64,000 nt of DNA from JAJYUU01 sp963822955 (GTDB taxonomy: Bacteria > Actinomycetota > Actinomycetes > Streptosporangiales > Streptosporangiaceae): contig CAWGJS010000002.1 of the NCBI GenBank assembly GCA_963822955.1, positions 1,674,001 to 1,738,000 on the forward strand, read 5' to 3'. Position 1 is the stretch's first letter, and each line of letters opens with the position of its first letter. Positions 44,331 through 52,738 of this stretch are shown piece by piece. The position numbers were made by a program, and so were the translations under genes. The notes under the pieces were generated by a model that saw only the letters and a program-made list of their open reading frames with translations, was not told the DNA's origin and ran no database searches.

Positions 44331-45269
44331 ATGGCAGTCTCCCAGAAGGTCATCATTACCTGCGCAATCACTGGCTCCGGACACACGCCGTCGATGTCGC
44401 CGCATCTGCCTTATACCGTGGAGCAAGTCGTCGAGCAGGGTGTCGCCGCTGCGGCCGCGGGGGCGGCCGTGCTGCACCTGCATGCACGTGACCCGAGCGA
44501 CGGCCGGCCCACAGCCGATCCCGCTGTCTTCGCGAAATACGCCAGGGGCATCAGCGATCGCTGCGACGTAGTCATCAGCATCTCCACCGGCGGCGGCACC
44601 GGCATGACCGTGCAGCAGAGGCTCGCCGGCGTGCTGCAGCTGCGGCCCGAGCTGTGCACGCTGAACCTGGGAACCATGAATTACGGCAGCTTCCCGATGA
44701 TCGACAGGTACCGGGGCACCTTCCGCTACGACTGGGAAGAGCCGTACCTGGAGAGCACGAGGGCCGAGCCGTTCGTCAGCACGTATGCCGACATCGAGCA
44801 CATGCTCAAGGTGGTCGGCCCGGAGACCGGGACAAGGTTCGAGGCCGAGGCTTACGACGTCTCTCACCTCTATACGCTGGCCTACTACCTGGATAAGGGT
44901 CTCGTTGAGCCGCCAATCTTCATCCAGACCATCTTTGGCACGATGGGCGGCATTGGCCCTGACGTCGATCACATCGTGCACATGAAGCGAACGGCCGATC
45001 GCCTGCTTGGCGATGCCTACCAGTGGTCCACGCTTGGAGCTGGCCGGTACCAGATGGGGATAGTCACGGCTGCGGCCATCATGGGATCGCACGTCCGCGT
45101 CGGGCTGGAGGACAGCCTCTACCTCGGCAGGGGCCAGCTAGCGGAGTCAAATGCCGACCAGGTGGCCAGGATCCGCAGGATCATGGAAGAGCTGTCACTC
45201 GAGATCGCCACGCCGGCCGAGGCACGTCAGCTCCTCGGTCTCAAGGGCCTGGACAGCGTCGGATACTGA
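44331..45269 (+). CDS. Beta-keto acid cleavage enzyme (BKACE, DUF849), probable 3-dehydrocarnitine:acetyl-CoA enzyme
   Basis: A 312-residue TIM barrel. The zinc site is VLHLHARDP near residue 48, with GLED near residue 262 as the further metal ligand. ISISTGGGTGMTVQQRL, LNLGTMNYGS and IFGTMGGIGPDVDHIVHM are BKACE signatures. Members cleave a beta-keto acid with acetyl-CoA to give acetoacetate and a new acyl-CoA. With L-carnitine dehydrogenase and betainyl-CoA thioesterase-like genes in the cluster, the likely reaction is 3-dehydrocarnitine plus acetyl-CoA to betainyl-CoA plus acetoacetate. ATG 44331 (MAVSQKVIIT) is chosen with GAAGG 8 bp upstream; the GTG at 44298 lies inside the operator. 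Confidence 0.88.
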   Translation: MAVSQKVIITCAITGSGHTPSMSPHLPYTVEQVVEQGVAAAAAGAAVLHLHARDPSDGRPTADPAVFAKYARGISDRCDVVISISTGGGTGMTVQQRLAGVLQLRPELCTLNLGTMNYGSFPMIDRYRGTFRYDWEEPYLESTRAEPFVSTYADIEHMLKVVGPETGTRFEAEAYDVSHLYTLAYYLDKGLVEPPIFIQTIFGTMGGIGPDVDHIVHMKRTADRLLGDAYQWSTLGAGRYQMGIVTAAAIMGSHVRVGLEDSLYLGRGQLAESNADQVARIRRIMEELSLEIATPAEARQLLGLKGLDSVGY

Positions 45270-45288
45270 CCGGCCGAGTGAAGAGCCG

Positions 45289-46041
45289 ATGACCGCGCAC
45301 GGGCACGAGGGGATCACCGGCGTCACCTTCCCCAGCGACGGCAATCGGCTGGTCGGCGTGCTGTACCTGGCCCGGGGTGATGCTCCCAAGCCGACCGTAC
45401 TGCTCCTGCATGGCTGCCCTGGCCTGGAGCAGAACCTGGACATTGCTATCGCACTGCGCGACTGCGGCTGGAATTCCCTCGTATTCCACTACCGCGGCAG
45501 CTGGGGCAGCGCTGGCCACTACGACCTGCGGACAATCCCGCAGGATGTGCGGGCAGCTGCCGACCACGTGCAGCAAGCCGGATATCCAGGTGTCGACCCC
45601 GATCGGCTGGCCGTCGCCGGGCACAGCCTGGGCGGGTGGGCGGCCGTGCTGGCGGCGGCGGCAGACCAGCGGCTACGCGCCGTCGTGGCGATGGCGGCTC
45701 CTGCCGAGCTCGGCTTCGCCTCAGCCGATTCCGAAGCGCTGGACCGTGAGTTCACCAGGTTCCTGGCCGTGACGCCGGCCGAGCTGCGCCGGCAACAGGC
45801 CGAGGTCAGCGGCTGGCACCGTCCGGCCGACGTTGTCGCGGCGATATCGCCGCGGCCGCTGCTGGTCGTGCACGGCAGTGCCGACGAATGGATCCCGGCC
45901 GCCGCGAGCCGGCAGCTGTATGAGCAGGCCGGCCAGCCGCGCCGGCACGTCGAGGTCGACGGTGCGAACCACGCGTTCGCGTGGCATCGAGCCGCGCTGC
46001 GGGACCTGGTGACCGGATGGCTGACCGAGACGGGCATATAG
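45289..46041 (+). CDS. Alpha/beta hydrolase
   Basis: A 250-residue hydrolase of dienelactone-hydrolase or acyl-peptidase type. The oxyanion motif LLHGCPGLEQN is near residue 39, nucleophile GHSLGGWAAV near 111, Asp in VHGSADEWIP near 195 and His in DGANHAFAW near 226. It has no signal peptide, so it is cytosolic. It lies between BKACE and carnitine dehydrogenase with 19-bp and 11-bp spacers. An attractive role is release of L-carnitine from imported acylcarnitines, or hydrolysis of an activated intermediate; neither is proven by the sequence. Confidence 0.85.
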   Translation: MTAHGHEGITGVTFPSDGNRLVGVLYLARGDAPKPTVLLLHGCPGLEQNLDIAIALRDCGWNSLVFHYRGSWGSAGHYDLRTIPQDVRAAADHVQQAGYPGVDPDRLAVAGHSLGGWAAVLAAAADQRLRAVVAMAAPAELGFASADSEALDREFTRFLAVTPAELRRQQAEVSGWHRPADVVAAISPRPLLVVHGSADEWIPAAASRQLYEQAGQPRRHVEVDGANHAFAWHRAALRDLVTGWLTETGI

Positions 46042-46052
46042 AGGAGGACCAC

Positions 46053-47111
46053 GTGTGTGCAGTCCCCGCGGATCAGGTTCGCAGAGTCGGCATCGTCGGG
46101 GCTGGCGTGATTGGCGGCGGCTGGGCGCTGCACTTCCTGCGAATGGGACTGGCGGTGGATGTTTACGATCCCGCGCCCACCGCCCGGAGCGACCTGCTGC
46201 GGATGCGCGCCGAGATCTGGCCGCTACTTGAGCGGATGGGCGTGCGGCCGGGGGCCAGCCCGGACCGGCTAGTCCTGCACGCTGACCTGGCCAGCGCCGT
46301 ATCCGACGCCGACATGGTGCAGGAGAACGCGCCAGAGGACCTCGCGGTCAAGCGGGCGGTGCTCGCGGATATTGACCGCCTCGCGCGCCCGGACGCGGTG
46401 ATCGCGTCAAGCACCTCAGGATTCGGCATGACGGTGCTGCAGGCCGATTGTGCCCGGCCAGAACGCTGCGTGGTCGGTCATCCGTTCAACCCGCCCTATC
46501 TCATCCCGCTGGTAGAGGTCGTCGGCGGCGAGGAAACGAGCCCCGCGGCCGTGACCTGGCTGAGCGACTTCTATACGGCAGTTGGAAAACGACCGCTCCG
46601 CCTGACACGCGAACTGCCGGGTTTCGTCGGCAACCGACTGCAGGAGGCCATGTGGCGGGAAGCACTGCACATGGTCGCGGCAGGCGAGGCGAGTGTCGAG
46701 GAGATCGATGAGTCCATCGCCTTCGGTCCTGGCCTGCGGTGGGCACTGATGGGTCCGTGCCTGACCTTTCATCTGGCCGGCGGCGTCGGCGGAATGGCCC
46801 ACATGCTCGATCACTTCGGAGCAGCTCTGCTTGAGCCCTGGACCAGGCTTGCGGCCCCGCCGCTGACCCAGCAACTGCGCGACCGGATGATCGACGGCTG
46901 CGAGCGTGAGGCAGCCGGCCGGTCCGTCGGCGAACTGGAACGGTTCCGGGACGATTTTCTGGCGGAGCTGCTGACCCTGCTTGAGCGATTCTCGCTTAGC
47001 CCGGTCAGTCCGCCGCGAAACGCTGGCCTCATCGGGCGAGCCGAGGGCAGCGAACCTTCGGATCGGCCTGACGATGCCCAGCAGTCATTGGCGGCCTATT
47101 GGCCGGGCTAA
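46053..47111 (+). CDS. L-carnitine dehydrogenase (3-hydroxyacyl-CoA dehydrogenase family)
   Basis: A 352-residue protein. The NAD-binding motif VGIVGAGVIGGGWALHFL starts near residue 12. ASSTSGF, GHPFNPPYLIPLVEVVGG and PGFVGNRLQEAMWREALHMV are shared with 3-hydroxyacyl-CoA dehydrogenases. The segment GPGLRWALMGPCLTFHLAGG followed by GGMAHMLDHFG is the form seen in L-carnitine dehydrogenases, which oxidise L-carnitine to 3-dehydrocarnitine. GTG 46053 has AGGAGG five bases upstream. In several bacteria this enzyme is fused to a betainyl-CoA thioesterase; here the thioesterases are separate genes downstream. A 268-bp spacer with its own operator follows. Confidence 0.85.
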   Translation: MCAVPADQVRRVGIVGAGVIGGGWALHFLRMGLAVDVYDPAPTARSDLLRMRAEIWPLLERMGVRPGASPDRLVLHADLASAVSDADMVQENAPEDLAVKRAVLADIDRLARPDAVIASSTSGFGMTVLQADCARPERCVVGHPFNPPYLIPLVEVVGGEETSPAAVTWLSDFYTAVGKRPLRLTRELPGFVGNRLQEAMWREALHMVAAGEASVEEIDESIAFGPGLRWALMGPCLTFHLAGGVGGMAHMLDHFGAALLEPWTRLAAPPLTQQLRDRMIDGCEREAAGRSVGELERFRDDFLAELLTLLERFSLSPVSPPRNAGLIGRAEGSEPSDRPDDAQQSLAAYWPG

Positions 47112-47163
47112 AGCCATATCTATTGACACCTAGCTGACAGCGTCCCTACACTCATGCGCAGCA

Positions 47164-47193
47164 TATAATGCACCCTTTGTTCATATCGTGAAC
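47164..47193 (+). promoter_or_regulatory. Second operator with -10 element, before the ABC transporter genes
   Basis: TATAAT at 47164-47169 is followed 9 bp later by GTTCA-TATCG-TGAAC at 47179-47193, identical in all 15 bases to the site before BKACE. No good -35 element lies at normal spacing, so activation may be needed. About 185 bp of leader then precede the transporter start codon. Confidence 0.6.
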
Positions 47194-47379
47194 GCCGACA
47201 GCCCGCATCAGCGACGTCGGCGTTACCTAGCCGGAGCTCATAGTCAGGACCGGAAATGGATCTGAACCGGCCATTGGCAGCGAAGGGACTTTCCGGGCGC
47301 TGCCCATTCGCGACTTCATCGACGATTGCCCCCCGGCCTACTGCACAGCGCGGAGGTCGGCGAACGGAAGGGTAATGAC

Positions 47380-48966
47380 ATGACGGATGTCTCACGGCGG
47401 CAGCTCTTTGCCGGTGCGGCAGGTTTGGTGGTCGTCGGCGGTCTGGCTTCCGCTTGCGGTGGCTCGTCATCGCCGACCGCGACCTCGACCGGGGGCGGGG
47501 CGGCCGGAGCGCCAAAGCGGGGCGGCAACTTCCGCCTCGGAGTCACCGGTGGCGGCTCCAAGGACATCATGGACGGTCAGAACATCATCACCAAGCCAGA
47601 CCAGGCACGGCTGGTGACCGCCTTCGAGACACTGCTGCTCTTTAACGAGAACTACCAGCTCACGAACGAAGGCCTCGCTGAGAGCGTCACCCAGGACACT
47701 CCGACGCACTACACCATTAAGCTGCGCCAGGGCATCGAGTTCCAGAACGGCAAGACGATGACGGCCGACGACGTCATCTACTCCTTCCAGCGCATCGGGA
47801 CGAAGAAATTCGGCCTCACCGGTTACGCCGCCACCGCCACCATGGACATCGCCGGCATGAAGAAGCTGGACAAGTACACGGTGGGGCTCCCGCTGCATTC
47901 CGCGGACTCGACCATCCCGCAGACCCTCGGCAGCTATACGTTCACCGTCGTGCCGGTCGGGTACCAGGGCTACCCGCACCCGCAGATCGGCACCGGCGCC
48001 TACAAGCTCAAGTCGTTCACGCCTGGCGCGCAGAGCGTCCACGAGCGCAACCCGAACTACTGGCGCAGCGGCGAGCCGTACTTCGACACGGTGACGATCA
48101 TCGACTTCAGCGACTCGACGGCGCAGGTGAACGCGCTGCTCGGCGGCCAGATCGACGCGATGACCGACCTGCCGCCCTCGCAGGTGAAGGTGGTGCAGGC
48201 GCGCGGCATGGGGGCGCTGGTCTCCAAAACCGGCGGCTGGCTGCCGATATGCATGGCGATCGACCTGCCTCCTTTCAACGACGTCCGGGTCCGCCAGGCG
48301 ATGCGCCTGCTCGTCGACCGGCCAGGGATGCTTGAGCAGGTCGCCTCCGGCTATGGGTTTATCGGCAACGACCTCTACGCGCCCTTCGACCCCGGCTACG
48401 ACCACTCGCTGCCGCAGCGAGCACAGGACATCAGCGAGGCCAAGGCCCTGCTCAAGGCAGCCGGCCAAGCCAACCTGAGCGTGGACCTGCACACCACTAA
48501 CGGCGCGGCGGGCATGGTGGAGACCGCGACGGTCTTCGCGAACCAGGCCTCTGTCGCGGGCGTCAAGATCAACGTGATTAACGACCCGAACTACTACGGG
48601 ACCCAGTACCTCAAGCTAGCGTTCTCGGTCGACTTCTGGGGTACCCGCTCGTACCTCAACCAGGTGCAGCAGGGCTCGCTGCCCAACTCCCCGTACAACG
48701 AGACGCACTGGCCGCCGAAGTCGGGCACCGGGTCCAACTTCGAGTCGCTGTACACCCAGGCACTGGCCACCACCGACTCGGCCACGCGCATCCAGATCGA
48801 GCACGAGATGCAGCAGATCGAGTACAACATCGGCGGGTACATCATCCCGTTCTTCGGTGGTCTCATCGACGGTTACGCGGCCAACGTGAAGGGGCTCAAG
48901 CCCAGCAAGGGCACCCTCAACTTGGATAGCTTCGGCCATGGTTATCGCACGATCTGGTTCGGCTAA
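47380..48966 (+). CDS. ABC transporter substrate-binding lipoprotein (dipeptide/oligopeptide family 5)
   Basis: A 528-residue protein. The N-terminus has twin Arg (SRRQLF), a hydrophobic segment and the lipobox LASAC at about residues 22-26, so it is a lipid-anchored, possibly Tat-exported, binding protein. The mature part is a family 5 solute-binding protein: YTIKLRQGIEFQNGKTMTADDVIYSF, QIGTGAYKLKSF, NDVRVRQAMRLLVDR. ATG 47380 follows GGAAGGG at 47366-47372. It lies behind its own operator. The family usually binds peptides or nickel, but members also carry sugars, opines and other small cations. The enzymes around it suggest carnitine, betaines or choline-O-sulfate as ligands (inference). 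Confidence 0.85.
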   Translation: MTDVSRRQLFAGAAGLVVVGGLASACGGSSSPTATSTGGGAAGAPKRGGNFRLGVTGGGSKDIMDGQNIITKPDQARLVTAFETLLLFNENYQLTNEGLAESVTQDTPTHYTIKLRQGIEFQNGKTMTADDVIYSFQRIGTKKFGLTGYAATATMDIAGMKKLDKYTVGLPLHSADSTIPQTLGSYTFTVVPVGYQGYPHPQIGTGAYKLKSFTPGAQSVHERNPNYWRSGEPYFDTVTIIDFSDSTAQVNALLGGQIDAMTDLPPSQVKVVQARGMGALVSKTGGWLPICMAIDLPPFNDVRVRQAMRLLVDRPGMLEQVASGYGFIGNDLYAPFDPGYDHSLPQRAQDISEAKALLKAAGQANLSVDLHTTNGAAGMVETATVFANQASVAGVKINVINDPNYYGTQYLKLAFSVDFWGTRSYLNQVQQGSLPNSPYNETHWPPKSGTGSNFESLYTQALATTDSATRIQIEHEMQQIEYNIGGYIIPFFGGLIDGYAANVKGLKPSKGTLNLDSFGHGYRTIWFG

Positions 48967-48987
48967 GCCGCAGTTAGGCCGGCTGTC

Positions 48988-49965
48988 GTGAGGAGGCTCG
49001 CATCTGGCGGCGTGTCGGGATTCATCGTGCGCCGGGTGCTGCTCGGAGTCCTGGTCCTCTTCCTGGTCTCCGTGGTTGTGTTCGCCGCGACGCAGGCGCT
49101 GCCCGGCGACCCGGCGCTGGCCATCCTCGGCCGGTCGGCGACCCCGCAGAGCCTGGCGGCGTTGCGTCGGCAACTCCACCTCGACCAGCCGGTACTCAGT
49201 CAGTACTGGAGCTGGATCGTCGGCTTGCTGCACGGGAACCTCGGCGAGTCGCTGGCGGCGCAGGAGCCAGTCACGACGCTGCTAGGGCCGAAGCTGGTGA
49301 ACTCCGGCGTGCTCGTCCTGATCTCGGCCGTGGTGTCGATTCCGCTGTCGATCGCGATCGGCTCGTGGGCGGCGCTCAAGCGCGAGAAGCTCTTCGACAT
49401 AGTGAGCTCGAACCTGCTGCTCGTGCTGGCGGCGCTGCCGGAGTTCGTCGTCGCCGTCGTGCTCGTGATCCTGCTCGCCACCACGGTGTTCCCCAATGTC
49501 CTTCCCGCCGTCAGCACGGTTCCGCCGGGATCGCGGCCATGGGACAACCCGGCTGCGCTGGTTCTGCCCTGCCTCACGCTCGTGATTGCCGTCGCGCCCT
49601 ACGTCGGCCGGATCATGCGGGCGTCGATGATCGAGGTACTTGAGAGTGATTACGTGGAGATGGCCCGGCTCAAGGGGCTGCCCGAACGCACAGTGCTAAT
49701 CCGACATGCCCTGCCGAACGCGCTCGGGCCTGTGTTCCAGGTGATTGCCCTCAATCTCGCCTACCTGGCGGGCGGCATCATCGTCATCGAGTACGTCTTC
49801 AACTACTCCGGCATCGGAGGTGCCGTGCAGGAGGCGGTCCTCAACCATGACCTTCCGGTTGTTCAGGCGCTGGCCATGCTCATCGCCGCGCTGTACGTGG
49901 TGCTGAACCTGATGGCCGACATCGCCACGATCCTGGTCACGCCGAGACTACGGACCCGGCTGTGA
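48988..49965 (+). CDS. ABC transporter permease (DppB type)
   Basis: A 325-residue inner-membrane permease with six predicted helices. The opening FIVRRVLLGVLVLFLVSVVV and ALPGDPALAIL are typical of DppB/OppB proteins. The coupling-helix loop DYVEMARLKGLPERTVLIRHALPNA (given in part: YVEMARLKGLPERTVLIRHA) contacts the ATPase. GTG 48988 lies 21 bp after the binding-protein gene, and its stop overlaps the next permease by 4 bp. Confidence 0.9.
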   Translation: MRRLASGGVSGFIVRRVLLGVLVLFLVSVVVFAATQALPGDPALAILGRSATPQSLAALRRQLHLDQPVLSQYWSWIVGLLHGNLGESLAAQEPVTTLLGPKLVNSGVLVLISAVVSIPLSIAIGSWAALKREKLFDIVSSNLLLVLAALPEFVVAVVLVILLATTVFPNVLPAVSTVPPGSRPWDNPAALVLPCLTLVIAVAPYVGRIMRASMIEVLESDYVEMARLKGLPERTVLIRHALPNALGPVFQVIALNLAYLAGGIIVIEYVFNYSGIGGAVQEAVLNHDLPVVQALAMLIAALYVVLNLMADIATILVTPRLRTRL

Positions 49966-50873
49966 CTCCGCTGAATCCGCCGAGCAGCGCTGAGATCGTG
50001 CAGGCAGGCGAACTCGCGCCGCCGGTTGTCCGCGCGTCGTCGCTGTTGCGCCGGTCGCTGCGGCTCTGGCGGACCCGCATCGGCGTGCTGCTCGTCGCTG
50101 CGCTCGCACTGCTGGCGATCATCGGACCATACGTGGCACCGTACGGCCCTAACGTCCCGGTCGGAGCGCCGAACTCGCTACCGGGCGGCAAGGCGGTGCT
50201 CGGGACGGACTACCTCGGGCAGGACGTGCTGAGCCGACTTCTCTACGGCGGACGCAGCATCCTCGTGATGGCTGTTGTCGCTACTGCGATCGGGCTGGTC
50301 GTGGGAGTGATCATCGGCCTGGTCGCGGCGTACTCGCGCAACGCACTCGATGACGTCCTCATGCGCGGGATGGACGTGATCATGGCGTTCCCGCAGATCA
50401 TGCTGGCGCTGGTGGCAGTGGCCATCGTCGGGCCGAAAACCTGGGTCATTGTGGTGGCGATTGCCCTCACTACCGTGCCGCGCATCGCGCGAGTGGCACG
50501 TGGCGCCGCCCAGCCAGTCGTGGAGCGCGACTTCATCGCGTGTTCCGAGGCGATGGGCGTGCCGCGCTGGCGCATCCTGTTCAGCGAACTTCTGCCCAAC
50601 ACTCTCGGCCCGCTGATGGTGGAGGCCAGCCTGCGGGTGACCTATTCCATCGCTGTCATCGCCGCGCTGGCGTTCCTCGGGCTCGCGCCCAACCCCAACG
50701 GCGCGAACTGGGGCACGATGATCAACGAGAATCAGATCGCCCTGCCGGTCCAGCCCTGGGGCGCCGTCGCGCCGATCATCGCCATCGCGCTGCTGACGAT
50801 GGGAACTGGCCTGATAGGCGACGGCATCGCGCGTACCGCCGCAGGCATCGACCGGACTCGAGGTGAGATGTGA
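49962..50873 (+). CDS. ABC transporter permease (DppC type)
   Basis: A 303-residue permease with an N-terminal cytoplasmic tail of about 35 residues and six helices. GTDYLGQDVLSRLLYGGR is the DppC signature. The loop RDFIACSEAMGVPRWRILF contacts the ATPase. It pairs with the upstream DppB-type permease. Its GTG overlaps the preceding stop, and its TGA overlaps the start of the ATPase gene, both as GTGA. Confidence 0.9.
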   Translation: MTPLNPPSSAEIVQAGELAPPVVRASSLLRRSLRLWRTRIGVLLVAALALLAIIGPYVAPYGPNVPVGAPNSLPGGKAVLGTDYLGQDVLSRLLYGGRSILVMAVVATAIGLVVGVIIGLVAAYSRNALDDVLMRGMDVIMAFPQIMLALVAVAIVGPKTWVIVVAIALTTVPRIARVARGAAQPVVERDFIACSEAMGVPRWRILFSELLPNTLGPLMVEASLRVTYSIAVIAALAFLGLAPNPNGANWGTMINENQIALPVQPWGAVAPIIAIALLTMGTGLIGDGIARTAAGIDRTRGEM

Positions 50874-52732
50874 GTACCGAGCTGGCCGAGCCGCCAGCCG
50901 AGCCCATCACCACGGCGGTCTGCGTCCAGGGTCTGCAAATCGAGGTCGGCACGACCGGCACGCCGGTCGTCAGCGACGTGTCGTTCGGGATCGCGCGCGG
51001 GGAAATCCTCGGCCTGGTCGGCGAGTCGGGGTCCGGCAAAACCACCGTCGGCCTGTCCTTGCTCGGCCACGCCCGGCGCGGGCTGCGCATCGCTGGCGGC
51101 TCGGTGCTGCTGGGCGACCGGGACGTGCTCACACTCGACGAGGAGCAGCTCCGCAAAGTGCGCGGTTCCGTCGTGTCCTACGTTCCCCAGGATCCGGCGT
51201 CATCGCTGAACCCCGCCCTCCGGATCGGCCTGCAGCTGCGGGAGGTGCTGGAGGCGCACGGCGGTGGTCCGCGCCGTGACACCTCCGAGCGCGTTGCCGA
51301 GATGATGCTGGAGGTCGCGCTGCCCGACGACCGCGGCTTCCTCAGGCGTTACCCGCATGAGCTGTCCGGTGGTCAGCAGCAGCGAGTTGGACTGGCGATG
51401 GCATTCGCAAACCGGCCCCGCCTCATCGTGCTCGACGAGCCGACCACCGGACTGGACGTCACGACCCAGGCTCACGTGCTGTCAACCGTGCGCGAGCTCG
51501 CCTCGCTGCACGACGTCGCCGCGCTGTACGTGAGTCACGACCTCGCGGTGGTTGCGACGCTGGCCCAGCGGGTCGCGGTCATGTACGCGGGCCGAATCGT
51601 CGAGCTTGCGACCGCCGACACGATCTTCGAGGGCGCCGGGCATCCCTACACCCAGCGCCTGATAGGTGCGATCCCGCGTCTGACCGGCGGCCGGACACTC
51701 GTGGGCATCCCCGGTCGCGCGTTGTCGCCTGGTAACCGCCCAGGTGGCTGCGACTTCGCGCCACGCTGCGCGCTGCGCATCGACCAGTGCACGGAGGCGG
51801 TGCCGGAGCTGCGGCTGATCAGCCCGGACCATTCGGCTCGGTGTATCCGCGCCGAGCTGGTGCTGACCCAGCAGCGAGGCAAGGTCGGGGACCCGATCGA
51901 GATGCCGGCTGAGGACGAAGCTGAGGTCCCTGCGCTCCGTCTCGCGAACGTTGTCGCCTCTTACGGGGGGAACGAGGTCGTACATTCGGTCAGCCTCAGC
52001 CTGGCGGCGCGCGAGTGCCTGGCGCTGGTCGGCGAGTCTGGCTCGGGCAAGACCACCATCGCCCGCGCGATTGCCGGCCTGCACCACAGCTGGACAGGCA
52101 CGATCTCGCTCGCGGGCTCCGAGCTGCAGACATCCGCGCGGAGGCGCAGCACCGACGCGCGCCGGCAGATCCAGTACATCTTCCAGAACCCGTATGGCTC
52201 GCTGAACCCGCGCCGCACGATCGGGCAGATCATCGGACAGCCGCTCCAGGTCTTTGGCACGGCGAGCGGCCGTGACGCCGACAGAAGGGTCGCCGAGATG
52301 CTCGAGCGGGTGTCGCTGCCGGCCGCGTACGCCCGAAGCTTCCCCGACCAGCTCTCTGGCGGCGAACGGCAGCGGGTGGCGATCGCCAGGGCGCTTGTGT
52401 GCGACCCCACGGTGCTGGTCTGCGATGAGGTGACGTCGGCCCTGGACGTCAGCGTTCAGGCGGCCATCGTCGAGCTGCTCGGCAACCTGCAGCGTGACCT
52501 CGGCCTCTCGATGCTGTTCATCACGCATAACTTGCCCCTCGTACGGTCCATCGCCCAGCGGGTTGCGGTGATGAGGCAGGGCGCCATCGTTGAGCTCGGT
52601 GAGGTGGCACAGGTGCTGGCCGGACCGGTCGAGCCCTACACGCGCCAGCTGCTGTCCGACACCCCGTCGCTGGAGGTGGCGATTGCCGATGTAGAGCGCG
52701 ACGAGCCGACGGCCGACGCTTCCGGGAGGTAA
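50870..52732 (+). CDS. ABC transporter ATP-binding protein, fused DppD-DppF type
   Basis: A 620-residue protein with two complete nucleotide-binding domains in one chain. Domain 1: GLVGESGSGKTTVGLSL, LSGGQQQRVGLAMA, LIVLDEPTTGLD. An oligopeptide-transporter C-terminal segment with CDFAPRCALRIDQC follows near residue 300. Domain 2 (from about 350): ALVGESGSGKTTIARAI, LSGGERQRVAIARA, VLVCDEVTSALD. It powers the importer formed by the two upstream permeases. A 6-bp gap leads to the choline-sulfatase gene, so transporter and enzymes are one transcript. Confidence 0.92.
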   Translation: MSTELAEPPAEPITTAVCVQGLQIEVGTTGTPVVSDVSFGIARGEILGLVGESGSGKTTVGLSLLGHARRGLRIAGGSVLLGDRDVLTLDEEQLRKVRGSVVSYVPQDPASSLNPALRIGLQLREVLEAHGGGPRRDTSERVAEMMLEVALPDDRGFLRRYPHELSGGQQQRVGLAMAFANRPRLIVLDEPTTGLDVTTQAHVLSTVRELASLHDVAALYVSHDLAVVATLAQRVAVMYAGRIVELATADTIFEGAGHPYTQRLIGAIPRLTGGRTLVGIPGRALSPGNRPGGCDFAPRCALRIDQCTEAVPELRLISPDHSARCIRAELVLTQQRGKVGDPIEMPAEDEAEVPALRLANVVASYGGNEVVHSVSLSLAARECLALVGESGSGKTTIARAIAGLHHSWTGTISLAGSELQTSARRRSTDARRQIQYIFQNPYGSLNPRRTIGQIIGQPLQVFGTASGRDADRRVAEMLERVSLPAAYARSFPDQLSGGERQRVAIARALVCDPTVLVCDEVTSALDVSVQAAIVELLGNLQRDLGLSMLFITHNLPLVRSIAQRVAVMRQGAIVELGEVAQVLAGPVEPYTRQLLSDTPSLEVAIADVERDEPTADASGR

Positions 52733-52738
52733 CTCAGG

